A stretch of 7,656 nt of DNA, taken from Bacteroidales bacterium (GTDB taxonomy: Bacteria > Bacteroidota > Bacteroidia > Bacteroidales > VadinHA17). Made by a program: the position numbers and the translations under genes. The notes under the pieces are model-generated. The model saw only the letters and a program-made list of their open reading frames with translations, had not been told where the DNA came from and searched no databases. The stretch spans positions 1-7,656 of the forward strand of contig JALOMK010000102.1 of the NCBI GenBank assembly GCA_025455505.1. The letters run 5' to 3'. Below, one piece after another: positions 1-5,667 of the stretch (position 1 is its first letter; the number at the start of each line of letters is the position of its first letter).

Positions 1-722
1 TCATCAGCCACGAGCATTTTCCCGGGATTGGGACCCATTATGTCAAAGGGGGTTCCGGGTTCGAGTTGCAGCATCTGCTTTAGCGTTGTAATGGCCTGCT
101 CGGTTGTATTGCGTGCAACAGTATAGGCAAGCTTATCTGCTGAATAGCTGCTCTGCAGTTCATATTGCTTCGCAACCGACTCGCGGCCTATCTCAACCAT
201 TTTTGTAACCCTGAGAAGCTGTTTCTCCGACAGGTCTGCTTTCATCCTGGAGGCATCTTCAATTCCTCTTGCATAAAGCACCCTGTAGAACTGGCTCAGT
301 ATGTCAATAACAAGAGTATTGCGTGCTATTTTTTCGTTTTCAATTCCTGCCTGCTTCAGGAATTTGTTTGCTGAAATAGTGTTGATTGTTGTAAAACCAT
401 TGAAAATATCAACGCTTGTGCTGATTGCGTAGGAGTTGCTCAGGTTCTGCTTGAAGGTAATGAGGTTTGTAACCGGGTTCACCGATCGCCCAAAACCCAT
501 GTTGGCGTCAGAACCAATGTTGAGAGTCGGCAGCACATCCATTTTTGATTTCAGCAGGTTTGCATCTGCAGTTTCCGAAAGAAGCTTCTGCCTCTGAAGC
601 GCAATATTGTTTGCAACAGCATAATCAATGCACTCGGCGAGTGTCCATTTCTTCTCCTGTGCAGTGAGACTGACACCAGTCAGAGCAACCATCAGAATCA
701 CCGTTAAACTTATTCTTTTCAT
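1..722 (-). CDS. TolC-family outer-membrane efflux protein, N-terminal part
   Basis: This is the first 240 residues of a TolC/OprM-type outer-membrane channel subunit; the rest lies beyond the left edge. The frame is open from the ATG at 722 to base 1. The protein starts with a Sec signal peptide (MKRISLTVILMVALTGVSLT, likely cut after A-Q near residue 22). Next comes the family's first helix, W-T-L-A-E-C-I-D-Y-A-V-A-N-N (about residues 26-39). A GFGRSVNPVTN segment (76-86) and a D-I-F-N-G-F strand (105-110) follow, then long helical stretches rich in Gln, Lys and Glu (about 112-220), as expected for the periplasmic coiled-coil barrel. Such proteins form trimers and serve RND, ABC or MFS pumps with a periplasmic adaptor; the partner genes would lie to the left. 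There is no strong Shine-Dalgarno site. The leader carries an 8-bp tandem repeat and an inverted repeat. Family is confident; substrate is unknown. Confidence 0.9.
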   Translation of the reverse strand, partial: MKRISLTVILMVALTGVSLTAQEKKWTLAECIDYAVANNIALQRQKLLSETADANLLKSKMDVLPTLNIGSDANMGFGRSVNPVTNLITFKQNLSNSYAISTSVDIFNGFTTINTISANKFLKQAGIENEKIARNTLVIDILSQFYRVLYARGIEDASRMKADLSEKQLLRVTKMVEIGRESVAKQYELQSSYSADKLAYTVARNTTEQAITTLKQMLQLEPGTPFDIMGPNPGKMLVAD

Positions 723-751
723 ATATAAATCATTATACCTTACAATTTCTT

Positions 752-823
752 CCGCCTTTGCGCCCCTACGCCTTTATGCCTTTATGCCTTTATGCCGTTA
801 TGCCTTTATGCCGTTACGCCTCT
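752..823. repeat. Degenerate 8-bp tandem repeat, about 9 units
   Basis: Nine consecutive 8-bp units read CCGCCTTT, GCGCCCCT, ACGCCTTT, ATGCCTTT, ATGCCTTT, ATGCCGTT, ATGCCTTT, ATGCCGTT, ACGCCTCT on the plus strand. On the minus strand, the direction of the tolC-like gene, the unit is AAAGGCAT/AACGGCAT. The array ends 29 bp before that gene's ATG, so it probably lies in its leader or promoter. Eight is not a multiple of three, and the array sits in no convincing gene. It looks like a slippage-prone intergenic repeat; any role is unproven. Confidence 0.85.
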
Positions 824-834
824 TAATATTGCCA

Positions 835-868
835 AATCCTGTGCCATAAAGGTAAATACCACAGGATT
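835..868. repeat. 9-bp perfect inverted repeat upstream of tolC-like gene
   Basis: AATCCTGTG (835-843) and CACAGGATT (860-868) are perfect inverted copies separated by 16 bp. No T-run follows directly on the minus strand, so it is a poor intrinsic terminator for the hydrolase genes. Its position, 113 bp before the TolC-like start codon, fits a regulator-binding site at least as well. No known operator was recognised. Confidence 0.4.
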
Positions 869-899
869 AGTGTTATAGTATTATTTTTAGATATGGGGA

Positions 900-916
900 T
901 GTCTAATTTATAGACA
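900..916. repeat. Short hairpin after the hydrolase gene cluster
   Basis: TGTCTA (900-905) and TAGACA (911-916) can pair around a 5-nt AT loop. The element lies 24 bp past the stop codon of the small ORF at 940-1095, in the direction of minus-strand transcription. That is the place for a terminator, but no clear U-tract follows, so the terminator reading is weak. Apart from this hairpin, the 835-868 inverted repeat and the 8-bp repeat, nothing recognisable was seen in 723-939. Confidence 0.25.
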
Positions 917-939
917 GTGTTCTGTATGAAAAAGAGACA

Positions 940-1095
940 CTATTTTAGCATTTGTCGCATCATTTCGTACATGCTGTCGAAGCCCTGCATCACCATATCG
1001 GTTTTAAGGCTAACTGGACCTTTGTAACAACGAAAACTATCAGGGTACTTAATAAGTAAGCGCTGGTTTCTGACAATGAGCTTCTCACAGTTCAT
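940..1095 (-). CDS. Candidate 51-residue protein or gene remnant, unknown
   Basis: An ATG at 1095 opens a 51-codon frame that overlaps the end of the upstream hydrolase gene by 11 nt and ends at a TAG at 940-942. Such overlap is typical of translationally coupled genes. An alternative in-frame ATG at 1110 would add five residues. The first half is basic (K-L-I-V-R-N-Q-R-L-L-I-K). The second half runs GPVSLKTDMVMQGFDSMYEM and then M-R-Q-M-L-K, a Met-rich stretch that could form an amphipathic helix. I recognise no family. It could be a real small protein, the tail of a decayed gene (for example a regulator once next to the efflux operon), or a chance frame. There is no signal peptide and no Cys/His metal site. 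Confidence 0.3.
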   Translation of the reverse strand: MNCEKLIVRNQRLLIKYPDSFRCYKGPVSLKTDMVMQGFDSMYEMMRQMLK

Positions 1096-2272
1096 GGCAC
1101 AATTTGTCATGAAGCCAGTTGAGTATGAGGTAATGGAAATTTACCATCCTCCCGGTGTCATCGTCCACCGGGGCATGTCCGCAGTTCGGAAGCACAGCAA
1201 CATTAACTTCATTATTCCCGCTGAGGTTCATGTAATGCCGGATATTGTTAATGCTTGCCTCCGTTGGTACAACACGGTCGGTCTCTCCGAAGATTGCAAG
1301 CCATTTTTTGTCAAAACTGCCAAGTTCCGTCATGTAGTCATCCCCCAGGGAGTTCCATGTAGGAAGTACTGTGCTGAATTCAGGAATGCTGTTCATTTCC
1401 TGCTGTGTAAATGGCAAAACCCCCCTTTCATAACTTCTTCGCCATTCAGTTATTTCCCTGTTGACTGCATTATGTTTAGCTGAATCACCCGATGCCCAGG
1501 CCAGGAACGACTTTTCCCAGAGCGGACTTACCTTTGCTGCAAGCGCTTCTGATATGACACCCTGGTCAACCATCCCGTTCAACTGGGCATAAAGCCTGTC
1601 TTCGACGGCGCTGACCACAGTGCCGGCCTGACTGATCGCAAAGCTGAAGACCGGATAACGGGCTGCTGCTGCCACTGCAATGCGCCCGCCTTCACTGGCA
1701 CCCATTACCCCGATCCTGCTTTTATCGATCCTGTCATCTGCTGACAGGAAGATTGCACAGTTAGCGGCATCTGTTATGTAATCGCTGTAGCTTGTCTTAA
1801 CGTATTCTCCTCCCGATTCTCCTGTTCCCCGCTTGTCGTGAACAAAGGCGGCTATACCGCAATGTGCAAGAACCGGAGCCATGAAATCGGAGAATGACCG
1901 TATCGATTTTACGACATTGCCTCCTCCGTTTGTAAGTATGATCAGCGGACACTTTGATGCATTTAGGGGAAGGTAGAGCCATCCTGTAATAAGCAATCCA
2001 TCGCTCGGAATCCTCATCTTCCGGACTGTGAATGTGCTGTCTGTCGTGAATGTGCCGTCGCCGTTCATTTTCCTCAGAGGCCCTGATTGCGAGGTAAGAT
2101 ACTCACCCATGCATACGGGTTTTCTCATCATTGTTTCAAGCTTTTCGGGGGAATAAACAATGGACCCTGCCGGATTAATTTCATCTGCCTTCTGCCCCCT
2201 GCTGCAAGCCGGTAACATGATCTCGGAGGCAAGGATCATCAGGCCGCTTATTATGCTATTAGTCCTGTTCAT
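1085..2272 (-). CDS. Alpha/beta hydrolase lipoprotein (S9/dienelactone-hydrolase-like)
   Basis: This encodes a 395-residue secreted serine hydrolase. The ATG at 2272 is preferred over in-frame ATGs further upstream because it starts a lipoprotein signal (MNRTNSIISGLMILASEIML, then P-A-C with the lipidated Cys at 23) and lies 19 nt after the preceding stop codon. The hydrolase fold runs from about residue 90. It has an oxyanion strand (I-I-L-T-N-G-G-G, 111-118), an H-D-K-R-G-T-G-E-S loop (145-153), the nucleophile elbow G-A-S-E-G with Ser193, the likely acid Asp332 in G-E-T-D-R-V-V-P, and His366 in P-N-C-G-H-A-P. About 95 residues between 225 and 320 form a helical insertion, probably a cap over the active site. 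Likely substrates are esters or small peptides at the periplasmic or outer-membrane face; the exact one cannot be read. It is co-transcribed with the hydrolase at 2292-3167. Confidence 0.85.
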   Translation of the reverse strand: MNRTNSIISGLMILASEIMLPACSRGQKADEINPAGSIVYSPEKLETMMRKPVCMGEYLTSQSGPLRKMNGDGTFTTDSTFTVRKMRIPSDGLLITGWLYLPLNASKCPLIILTNGGGNVVKSIRSFSDFMAPVLAHCGIAAFVHDKRGTGESGGEYVKTSYSDYITDAANCAIFLSADDRIDKSRIGVMGASEGGRIAVAAAARYPVFSFAISQAGTVVSAVEDRLYAQLNGMVDQGVISEALAAKVSPLWEKSFLAWASGDSAKHNAVNREITEWRRSYERGVLPFTQQEMNSIPEFSTVLPTWNSLGDDYMTELGSFDKKWLAIFGETDRVVPTEASINNIRHYMNLSGNNEVNVAVLPNCGHAPVDDDTGRMVNFHYLILNWLHDKLCHEL

Positions 2273-2291
2273 AACGGTCCGGTTATTTATT

Positions 2292-3167
2292 TCAGTAGGA
2301 GATCCTTGTAAGGAAAGTTTTAACCCTTTCATTGAAAGCGGCTGGTTGCTCAAGCGGAATGAGGTGACCGGAGTTGCGCACAAGTTCCCTTCTCGAATCA
2401 GGTATTCCTGCATCGATCGCTCCTGCATGAGCATGTACGTCGGGATGGTCATATTCTCCAACAAGTATCAGCGCCGGCACCTTTATTTCAGACAGGAATC
2501 TCACGGCCACTCTGTCAGGCGGCCTTGTCGGCACCCTGTTGCTGCGGCCCATGGATGGGACAAGCTGCAAGAGCTTTTCCTTTGCCTTCAGATTGGCTGA
2601 GTAGGTTTCATAAGGATCATCCTCTATGAAGTACCTTATAAGTTTGACAGGATCAGCTGCAAGAGCCGGATCAAGGTGCCCTCCGCGGTCGGTCATGTGC
2701 TGTGTGTAACCCAGTCCTCCCACAACTGCACCCACAAGAACCAGTCCCTTTACATTGGCTGGATATTTCAAAGTGAAATCTATTGCGAGACCACCTCCGG
2801 ACGACATGCCGAAAACTATGGCCTCGTCAATCTTTAACTGCAGAAACAACTGGTGCAGGTCATCTAAATTAGAATAAGTCGATTCAGGATCTGTCGATCT
2901 GCCATAGCCCCTTCTGTCGTACCTTACTACCCTGTAACTCTCAGCCAGAACCGGGTATTGGTCATCCCAGATCTCACGGTTGACCATTCCGTCGTGAAGA
3001 AGAACAATGAATCTGCCCTTTCCTGCAATTTCATAGTAAAGCTTGCCTCCTTCAACATTTATATAGCCTGATTCTGATTTTACGCTTGCACAGGCGGCTG
3101 TTGCACCGGCGACCAGGAGAGATACAAACAGTGAAAAATGACAAGCCAGGGAATAATACTTTTTCAT
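2292..3167 (-). CDS. Secreted alpha/beta hydrolase (esterase/haloperoxidase-like)
   Basis: This encodes a compact alpha/beta hydrolase of 291 residues from the ATG at 3167. An upstream in-frame ATG at 3197 would add ten residues that only weaken the signal peptide; from 3167 the protein begins M-K-K-Y-Y followed by a hydrophobic stretch to about residue 25. Cys26 could be lipidated, but its box (T-A-A-C) lacks the usual Leu. Catalytic features are complete: oxyanion loop L-L-H-D-G (56-60), D-R-R-G-Y-G-R-S (84-91), nucleophile Ser122 in G-M-S-S-G-G, acid Asp240 in V-G-E-Y-D, and His268 in N-S-G-H-L-I-P-L-E-Q-P. This pattern is typical of small esterases, lactonases and perhydrolases; the substrate is not evident. 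It is first gene of the minus-strand cluster, 19 nt before the second hydrolase. A near-consensus -7 element (TATAATTTG at 3216-3208, minus strand) would give a leader suiting the 3167 start. Confidence 0.85.
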   Translation of the reverse strand: MKKYYSLACHFSLFVSLLVAGATAACASVKSESGYINVEGGKLYYEIAGKGRFIVLLHDGMVNREIWDDQYPVLAESYRVVRYDRRGYGRSTDPESTYSNLDDLHQLFLQLKIDEAIVFGMSSGGGLAIDFTLKYPANVKGLVLVGAVVGGLGYTQHMTDRGGHLDPALAADPVKLIRYFIEDDPYETYSANLKAKEKLLQLVPSMGRSNRVPTRPPDRVAVRFLSEIKVPALILVGEYDHPDVHAHAGAIDAGIPDSRRELVRNSGHLIPLEQPAAFNERVKTFLTRISY

Positions 3168-3269
3168 AGCGCCCGGATGGTTTGGTTTCTTGATCATGAT
3201 TATTATTCAAATTATATGCCATGTTTATAACTTTCACTATAAGAATTGATTACAAAGGGCATTCAATAT

Positions 3270-3292
3270 ATGTGTTAAATTATTTTACACAT
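3270..3292. promoter_or_regulatory. 23-bp near-perfect palindrome, candidate operator
   Basis: ATGTGTTAAA (from 3270) faces TTTTACACAT (to 3292). The arms are 11 bp with one mismatched pair around a single central base. It sits in the divergent control region between the hydrolase cluster and the aminotransferase gene. Its size and symmetry fit a dimeric helix-turn-helix regulator. The AT-rich background makes some chance symmetry likely, but the GTGT/ACAC ends are not simple AT repeats. Confidence 0.4.
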
Positions 3293-3296
3293 TTAA

Positions 3297-3311
3297 GTAT
3301 AATTATTATAC
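3297..3311. promoter_or_regulatory. 15-bp perfect AT-rich palindrome
   Basis: GTATAAT (3297-3303) and ATTATAC (3305-3311) are exact inverted copies around one base. It begins 4 bp after the 3270-3292 palindrome, so the two could form a paired binding site. It is AT-rich and short, so chance cannot be excluded. Confidence 0.3.
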
Positions 3312-3346
3312 GTTGCTTGATCTTTAAGTGAGACTCTCTTAATCAC

Positions 3347-3364
3347 TGATTTCAAGTGAAATCA
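3347..3364. promoter_or_regulatory. 7-bp inverted repeat with 4-nt loop
   Basis: TGATTTC (3347-3353) and GAAATCA (3358-3364) are exact inverted copies around AAGT. The element lies 54 bp before the -7 element of the rightward promoter, so it could be an upstream activator or repressor site. No T-run supports a terminator. The rest of 3168-3464 shows no gene. Confidence 0.3.
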
Positions 3365-3417
3365 ATTTTAATTCAGGGTAATTATACACTGGCTCGTTAT
3401 TACGATAATTGATTTTG

Positions 3418-3425
3418 TAAATTTG
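3418..3425 (+). promoter_or_regulatory. Bacteroidota-type -7 promoter element
   Basis: TAAATTTG matches the Bacteroidota sigma-ABfr -7 consensus TAnnTTTG at every fixed position. Transcription would start near 3432, leaving about 33 nt of leader before the ATG at 3465. That argues against translation from the upstream in-frame ATG at 3423. No good -33 TTTG is seen at the usual spacing, so the call rests on the -7 element alone. Confidence 0.45.
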
Positions 3426-3464
3426 GATACAGCATATTGCAAAAACCTCAAACCTGAAGCCACT

Positions 3465-4820
3465 ATGGGAAAAAGAAATATTTCGCGCCGCCAGGCCATA
3501 AGCACTGCATCTGCCGGGGTAGCAGGCGCCCTTATCACATGGCCCTTATCTGCTGTGCAGGCCGGAACTTTTAGCCAGGATAAGCTGGCTGTTACCGGTG
3601 GCACAAAGGTTCATACCGGAGGCTGGCCGACCTGGCCGGTCTGGGATCAGTCGGCCGAGAGCCGGCTCACTGAAATGTTCCGTAGCGGAAGGTGGTGGCT
3701 TGGCCGGGGAGAGCATGTAGCAGAGTTCGAGAAGCAATATGCCGCCTTGATGGGTGCAAAGCGCTGCCTGGCAACTGCAAGCGGCACGACGGCCCTGATA
3801 ACTGCAATGGGGGTACTGGGTGTGGATGCAGGCGACGAGGTGCTTGTATCACCCTATACTTTTATCGCAACTTATAATGCGATATTCTTCCATAAGGCTC
3901 TCCCAGTGTTTGTCGATACAGATCCTGAGACCTTCCTGATCGACCCTTCAAAGATCGAAGCCCGGATAACAGACAGGAGTGTTGCGATACTGCCTGTGCA
4001 TATCTATGGTTTGCCGGCCGACATGGATGGCATAAATGCTGTAGCCGCGAAACATGGACTTAAAGTAGTTGAAGATGCCTGCCAGGCCTGGCTTGCCGAG
4101 TACAGGGGAAAAAAGGTAGGCACCCTGGGAGATCTTGGCTGTTTCAGTTTTCAGAATTCCAAGCATCTTCCTGCTGGTGAGGGAGGCGCCATCCTGGGAA
4201 ACGACGATGAGCTTGTCGACCATTGCCATGCGGCCCATAACTGTGGACGTCCATATGGTTCAATGAAGCAGGCTCCCGGGTACCCTTCAAGAGGCGGCAA
4301 CTTCAGAATGCAGCAGTCGCAGGCTATTATACTGCTTTCGCAAATGAAACGCATCGGATCCGACAATGATACCAGGCTCTCAAATGCCCTTTATCTCGAT
4401 TCAAAACTGAAGGGAATACCCGGAATTGTTCCTTACAAGCCTGCCCCCGGGGCAAGCAGGGCAGTCTATCATTTATATCCATTCAGGTACATAAAAGACC
4501 AATTCAATGATGTGCCGAAGGAAAAGTTCATAAGGGCATTAAATGCTGAAGGGATTCCCTGCAGCAGCGGGTATGGAATGCAGAACAGGGATGGTCTTAT
4601 CGAGGAAGCCCTCACATCGAAGGCCTATCGGCGCCTGTTCCCTGAATCGAGGCTTAAGCAGTGGAGGGAGGAAAACATTCTGCCGGGCAACGACAAGCTT
4701 TGCGGCGAAGCAGTGACATTTTCACAAAGCATGCTTCTCGGCAGCCGCAGCGACATGGATGACATTATTAATGCTATTGCCAAATTATACACAAGACGCG
4801 ATGAACTTGCCAAGATTTAG
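3465..4820 (+). CDS. Tat-exported DegT/DnrJ/EryC1/StrS-type PLP aminotransferase
   Basis: This encodes a 451-residue fold-type I PLP enzyme of the sugar-aminotransferase (DegT/StrS) family. The start at 3465 is chosen because it begins a twin-arginine signal: M-G-K-R-N-I-S-R-R-Q-A-I, then a small-residue hydrophobic stretch, ending near A-V-Q-A-G (30-34). The catalytic domain shows A-S-G-T-T-A-L (105-111, phosphate binding), V-S-P-Y-T-F-I-A-T (128-136), V-E-D-A-C-Q-A (202-208, Asp204 to the pyridine nitrogen), and F-Q-N-S-K-H-L-P-A-G-E-G-G, with Lys233 as the Schiff-base lysine. An active aminotransferase is therefore expected, or possibly a PLP dehydratase as in some relatives. Tat export suits a protein that binds its cofactor before crossing the membrane. 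Its last 20 nt overlap the start of the cyanophycinase-like gene, so the two are probably translated together. Substrate is unknown; a link to amino-sugar or amino-acid metabolism is inference. Confidence 0.9.
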   Translation: MGKRNISRRQAISTASAGVAGALITWPLSAVQAGTFSQDKLAVTGGTKVHTGGWPTWPVWDQSAESRLTEMFRSGRWWLGRGEHVAEFEKQYAALMGAKRCLATASGTTALITAMGVLGVDAGDEVLVSPYTFIATYNAIFFHKALPVFVDTDPETFLIDPSKIEARITDRSVAILPVHIYGLPADMDGINAVAAKHGLKVVEDACQAWLAEYRGKKVGTLGDLGCFSFQNSKHLPAGEGGAILGNDDELVDHCHAAHNCGRPYGSMKQAPGYPSRGGNFRMQQSQAIILLSQMKRIGSDNDTRLSNALYLDSKLKGIPGIVPYKPAPGASRAVYHLYPFRYIKDQFNDVPKEKFIRALNAEGIPCSSGYGMQNRDGLIEEALTSKAYRRLFPESRLKQWREENILPGNDKLCGEAVTFSQSMLLGSRSDMDDIINAIAKLYTRRDELAKI

Positions 4821-5667
4821 TCCGGTGATCCTGTTTCTGGTCCTGTCCTCAGCCTGCGGCAGGCAGGAGGGAGTCAGCAAGCCTGAAATCCCTGATCAGG
4901 GCAAACTATTCATTATCGGGGGAGGAGAGAGGACCGACTCAATGATGATTGAACTTGTAAAACTTTCAGGAACTGATACAGCCGGATATGTTTTTGTGCT
5001 GCCCATGGCCAGTTCATTGCCTGACAGTGCTATAATCTGGGCCAGGGAGGATTTTAAAGTCACCGGGGTAAGGCATCTGACAGGATATAATTTCAAATCC
5101 GACACTGTTGCGCCTGCAGACAAACTCGATTCGCTCAGGAATGCAAGTCTTATCTACCTTAGCGGCGGCGATCAGTCGCGCTTCATGAAAGTGGCGCTCT
5201 CAACACCCGTCGGTGATGCAATACGCCAGGCATATTCAGGTGGTGCCGTTGTTTCAGGAACAAGTGCAGGAGCAGCCGTAATGAGCAGTAAAATGATTAC
5301 AGGCAACCAGCTTAAACACCCTGATTCCGAGTCTGGCTTCGTAACAATCGAAAGTGCCAATGTTGAAATCGCCCCGGGTCTCGGACTCCTTGATGATGTG
5401 ATTATTGATCAGCACTTTATTAAAAGACAGAGACTCAACAGGTTGCTGGCAGTTTCTGCGGAAAACCCTGATCAGCTGTGCGTGGGAATAGATGAATCAA
5501 CAGCAATCATTGTGGATGGCGGCAATGCCGTTGTTACCGGAATAGGCCAGGTTGTAGTTGTGAAAAACCAGGGAGGGCCTGCCAGGGTAAACCACCGTGG
5601 CCTTATAGGACAAAGGGATGCCCTTGTCAGCATCTATCTTCCGGGTGAAAAATTCAGGCTGAGGTAG
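4801..5667 (+). CDS. cphB: Cyanophycinase-like S51 peptidase, lipoprotein
   Basis: This encodes a 288-residue peptidase of family S51. Cyanophycinases cut the poly-Asp backbone of cyanophycin to release beta-Asp-Arg dipeptides. The ATG at 4801 gives a lipoprotein signal (hydrophobic residues 8-17, then S-S-A-C with Cys19), so it probably acts outside the cytoplasm; an earlier in-frame ATG at 4759 would spoil that signal. Motifs in order are K-L-F-I-I-G-G-G-E (35-43), L-I-Y-L-S-G-G-D-Q-S-R-F (117-128), the nucleophile elbow S-G-T-S-A-G-A-A-V-M with Ser155, the family signature I-I-D-Q-H-F-I-K-R-Q-R-L-N-R-L (201-215), and G-I-D-E-S-T-A (229-235). The D-Q-H-F signature favours cyanophycinase over peptidase E (PepE). 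It overlaps the aminotransferase gene by 20 nt and the oppositely oriented dipeptidase gene by 14 nt. The gene symbol follows the family; activity on cyanophycin itself is inferred. Confidence 0.85.
   Translation: MNLPRFSPVILFLVLSSACGRQEGVSKPEIPDQGKLFIIGGGERTDSMMIELVKLSGTDTAGYVFVLPMASSLPDSAIIWAREDFKVTGVRHLTGYNFKSDTVAPADKLDSLRNASLIYLSGGDQSRFMKVALSTPVGDAIRQAYSGGAVVSGTSAGAAVMSSKMITGNQLKHPDSESGFVTIESANVEIAPGLGLLDDVIIDQHFIKRQRLNRLLAVSAENPDQLCVGIDESTAIIVDGGNAVVTGIGQVVVVKNQGGPARVNHRGLIGQRDALVSIYLPGEKFRLR

Noticed and set aside
628..849. Plus-strand frame of 73 codons with repeating M-P-L motifs
   Set aside because: It arises from the 8-bp repeat and the antisense strand of the TolC-like signal peptide, and has no protein-like features.
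926..1027. Plus-strand frame of 33 codons starting M-K-K-R
   Set aside because: It is antisense to the candidate small ORF, short, and resembles nothing known.
1076..1483. Plus-strand frame of 135 codons
   Set aside because: It is the antisense shadow of the hydrolase lipoprotein, whose catalytic motifs are complete.
2273..2464. N-terminal extension of the hydrolase lipoprotein to an ATG at 2464
   Set aside because: The extension overlaps the upstream hydrolase gene and would bury the lipoprotein signal that begins at 2272.
4759..4800. Earlier start for the cyanophycinase-like gene
   Set aside because: It would put 14 extra residues before an otherwise clean lipoprotein signal.
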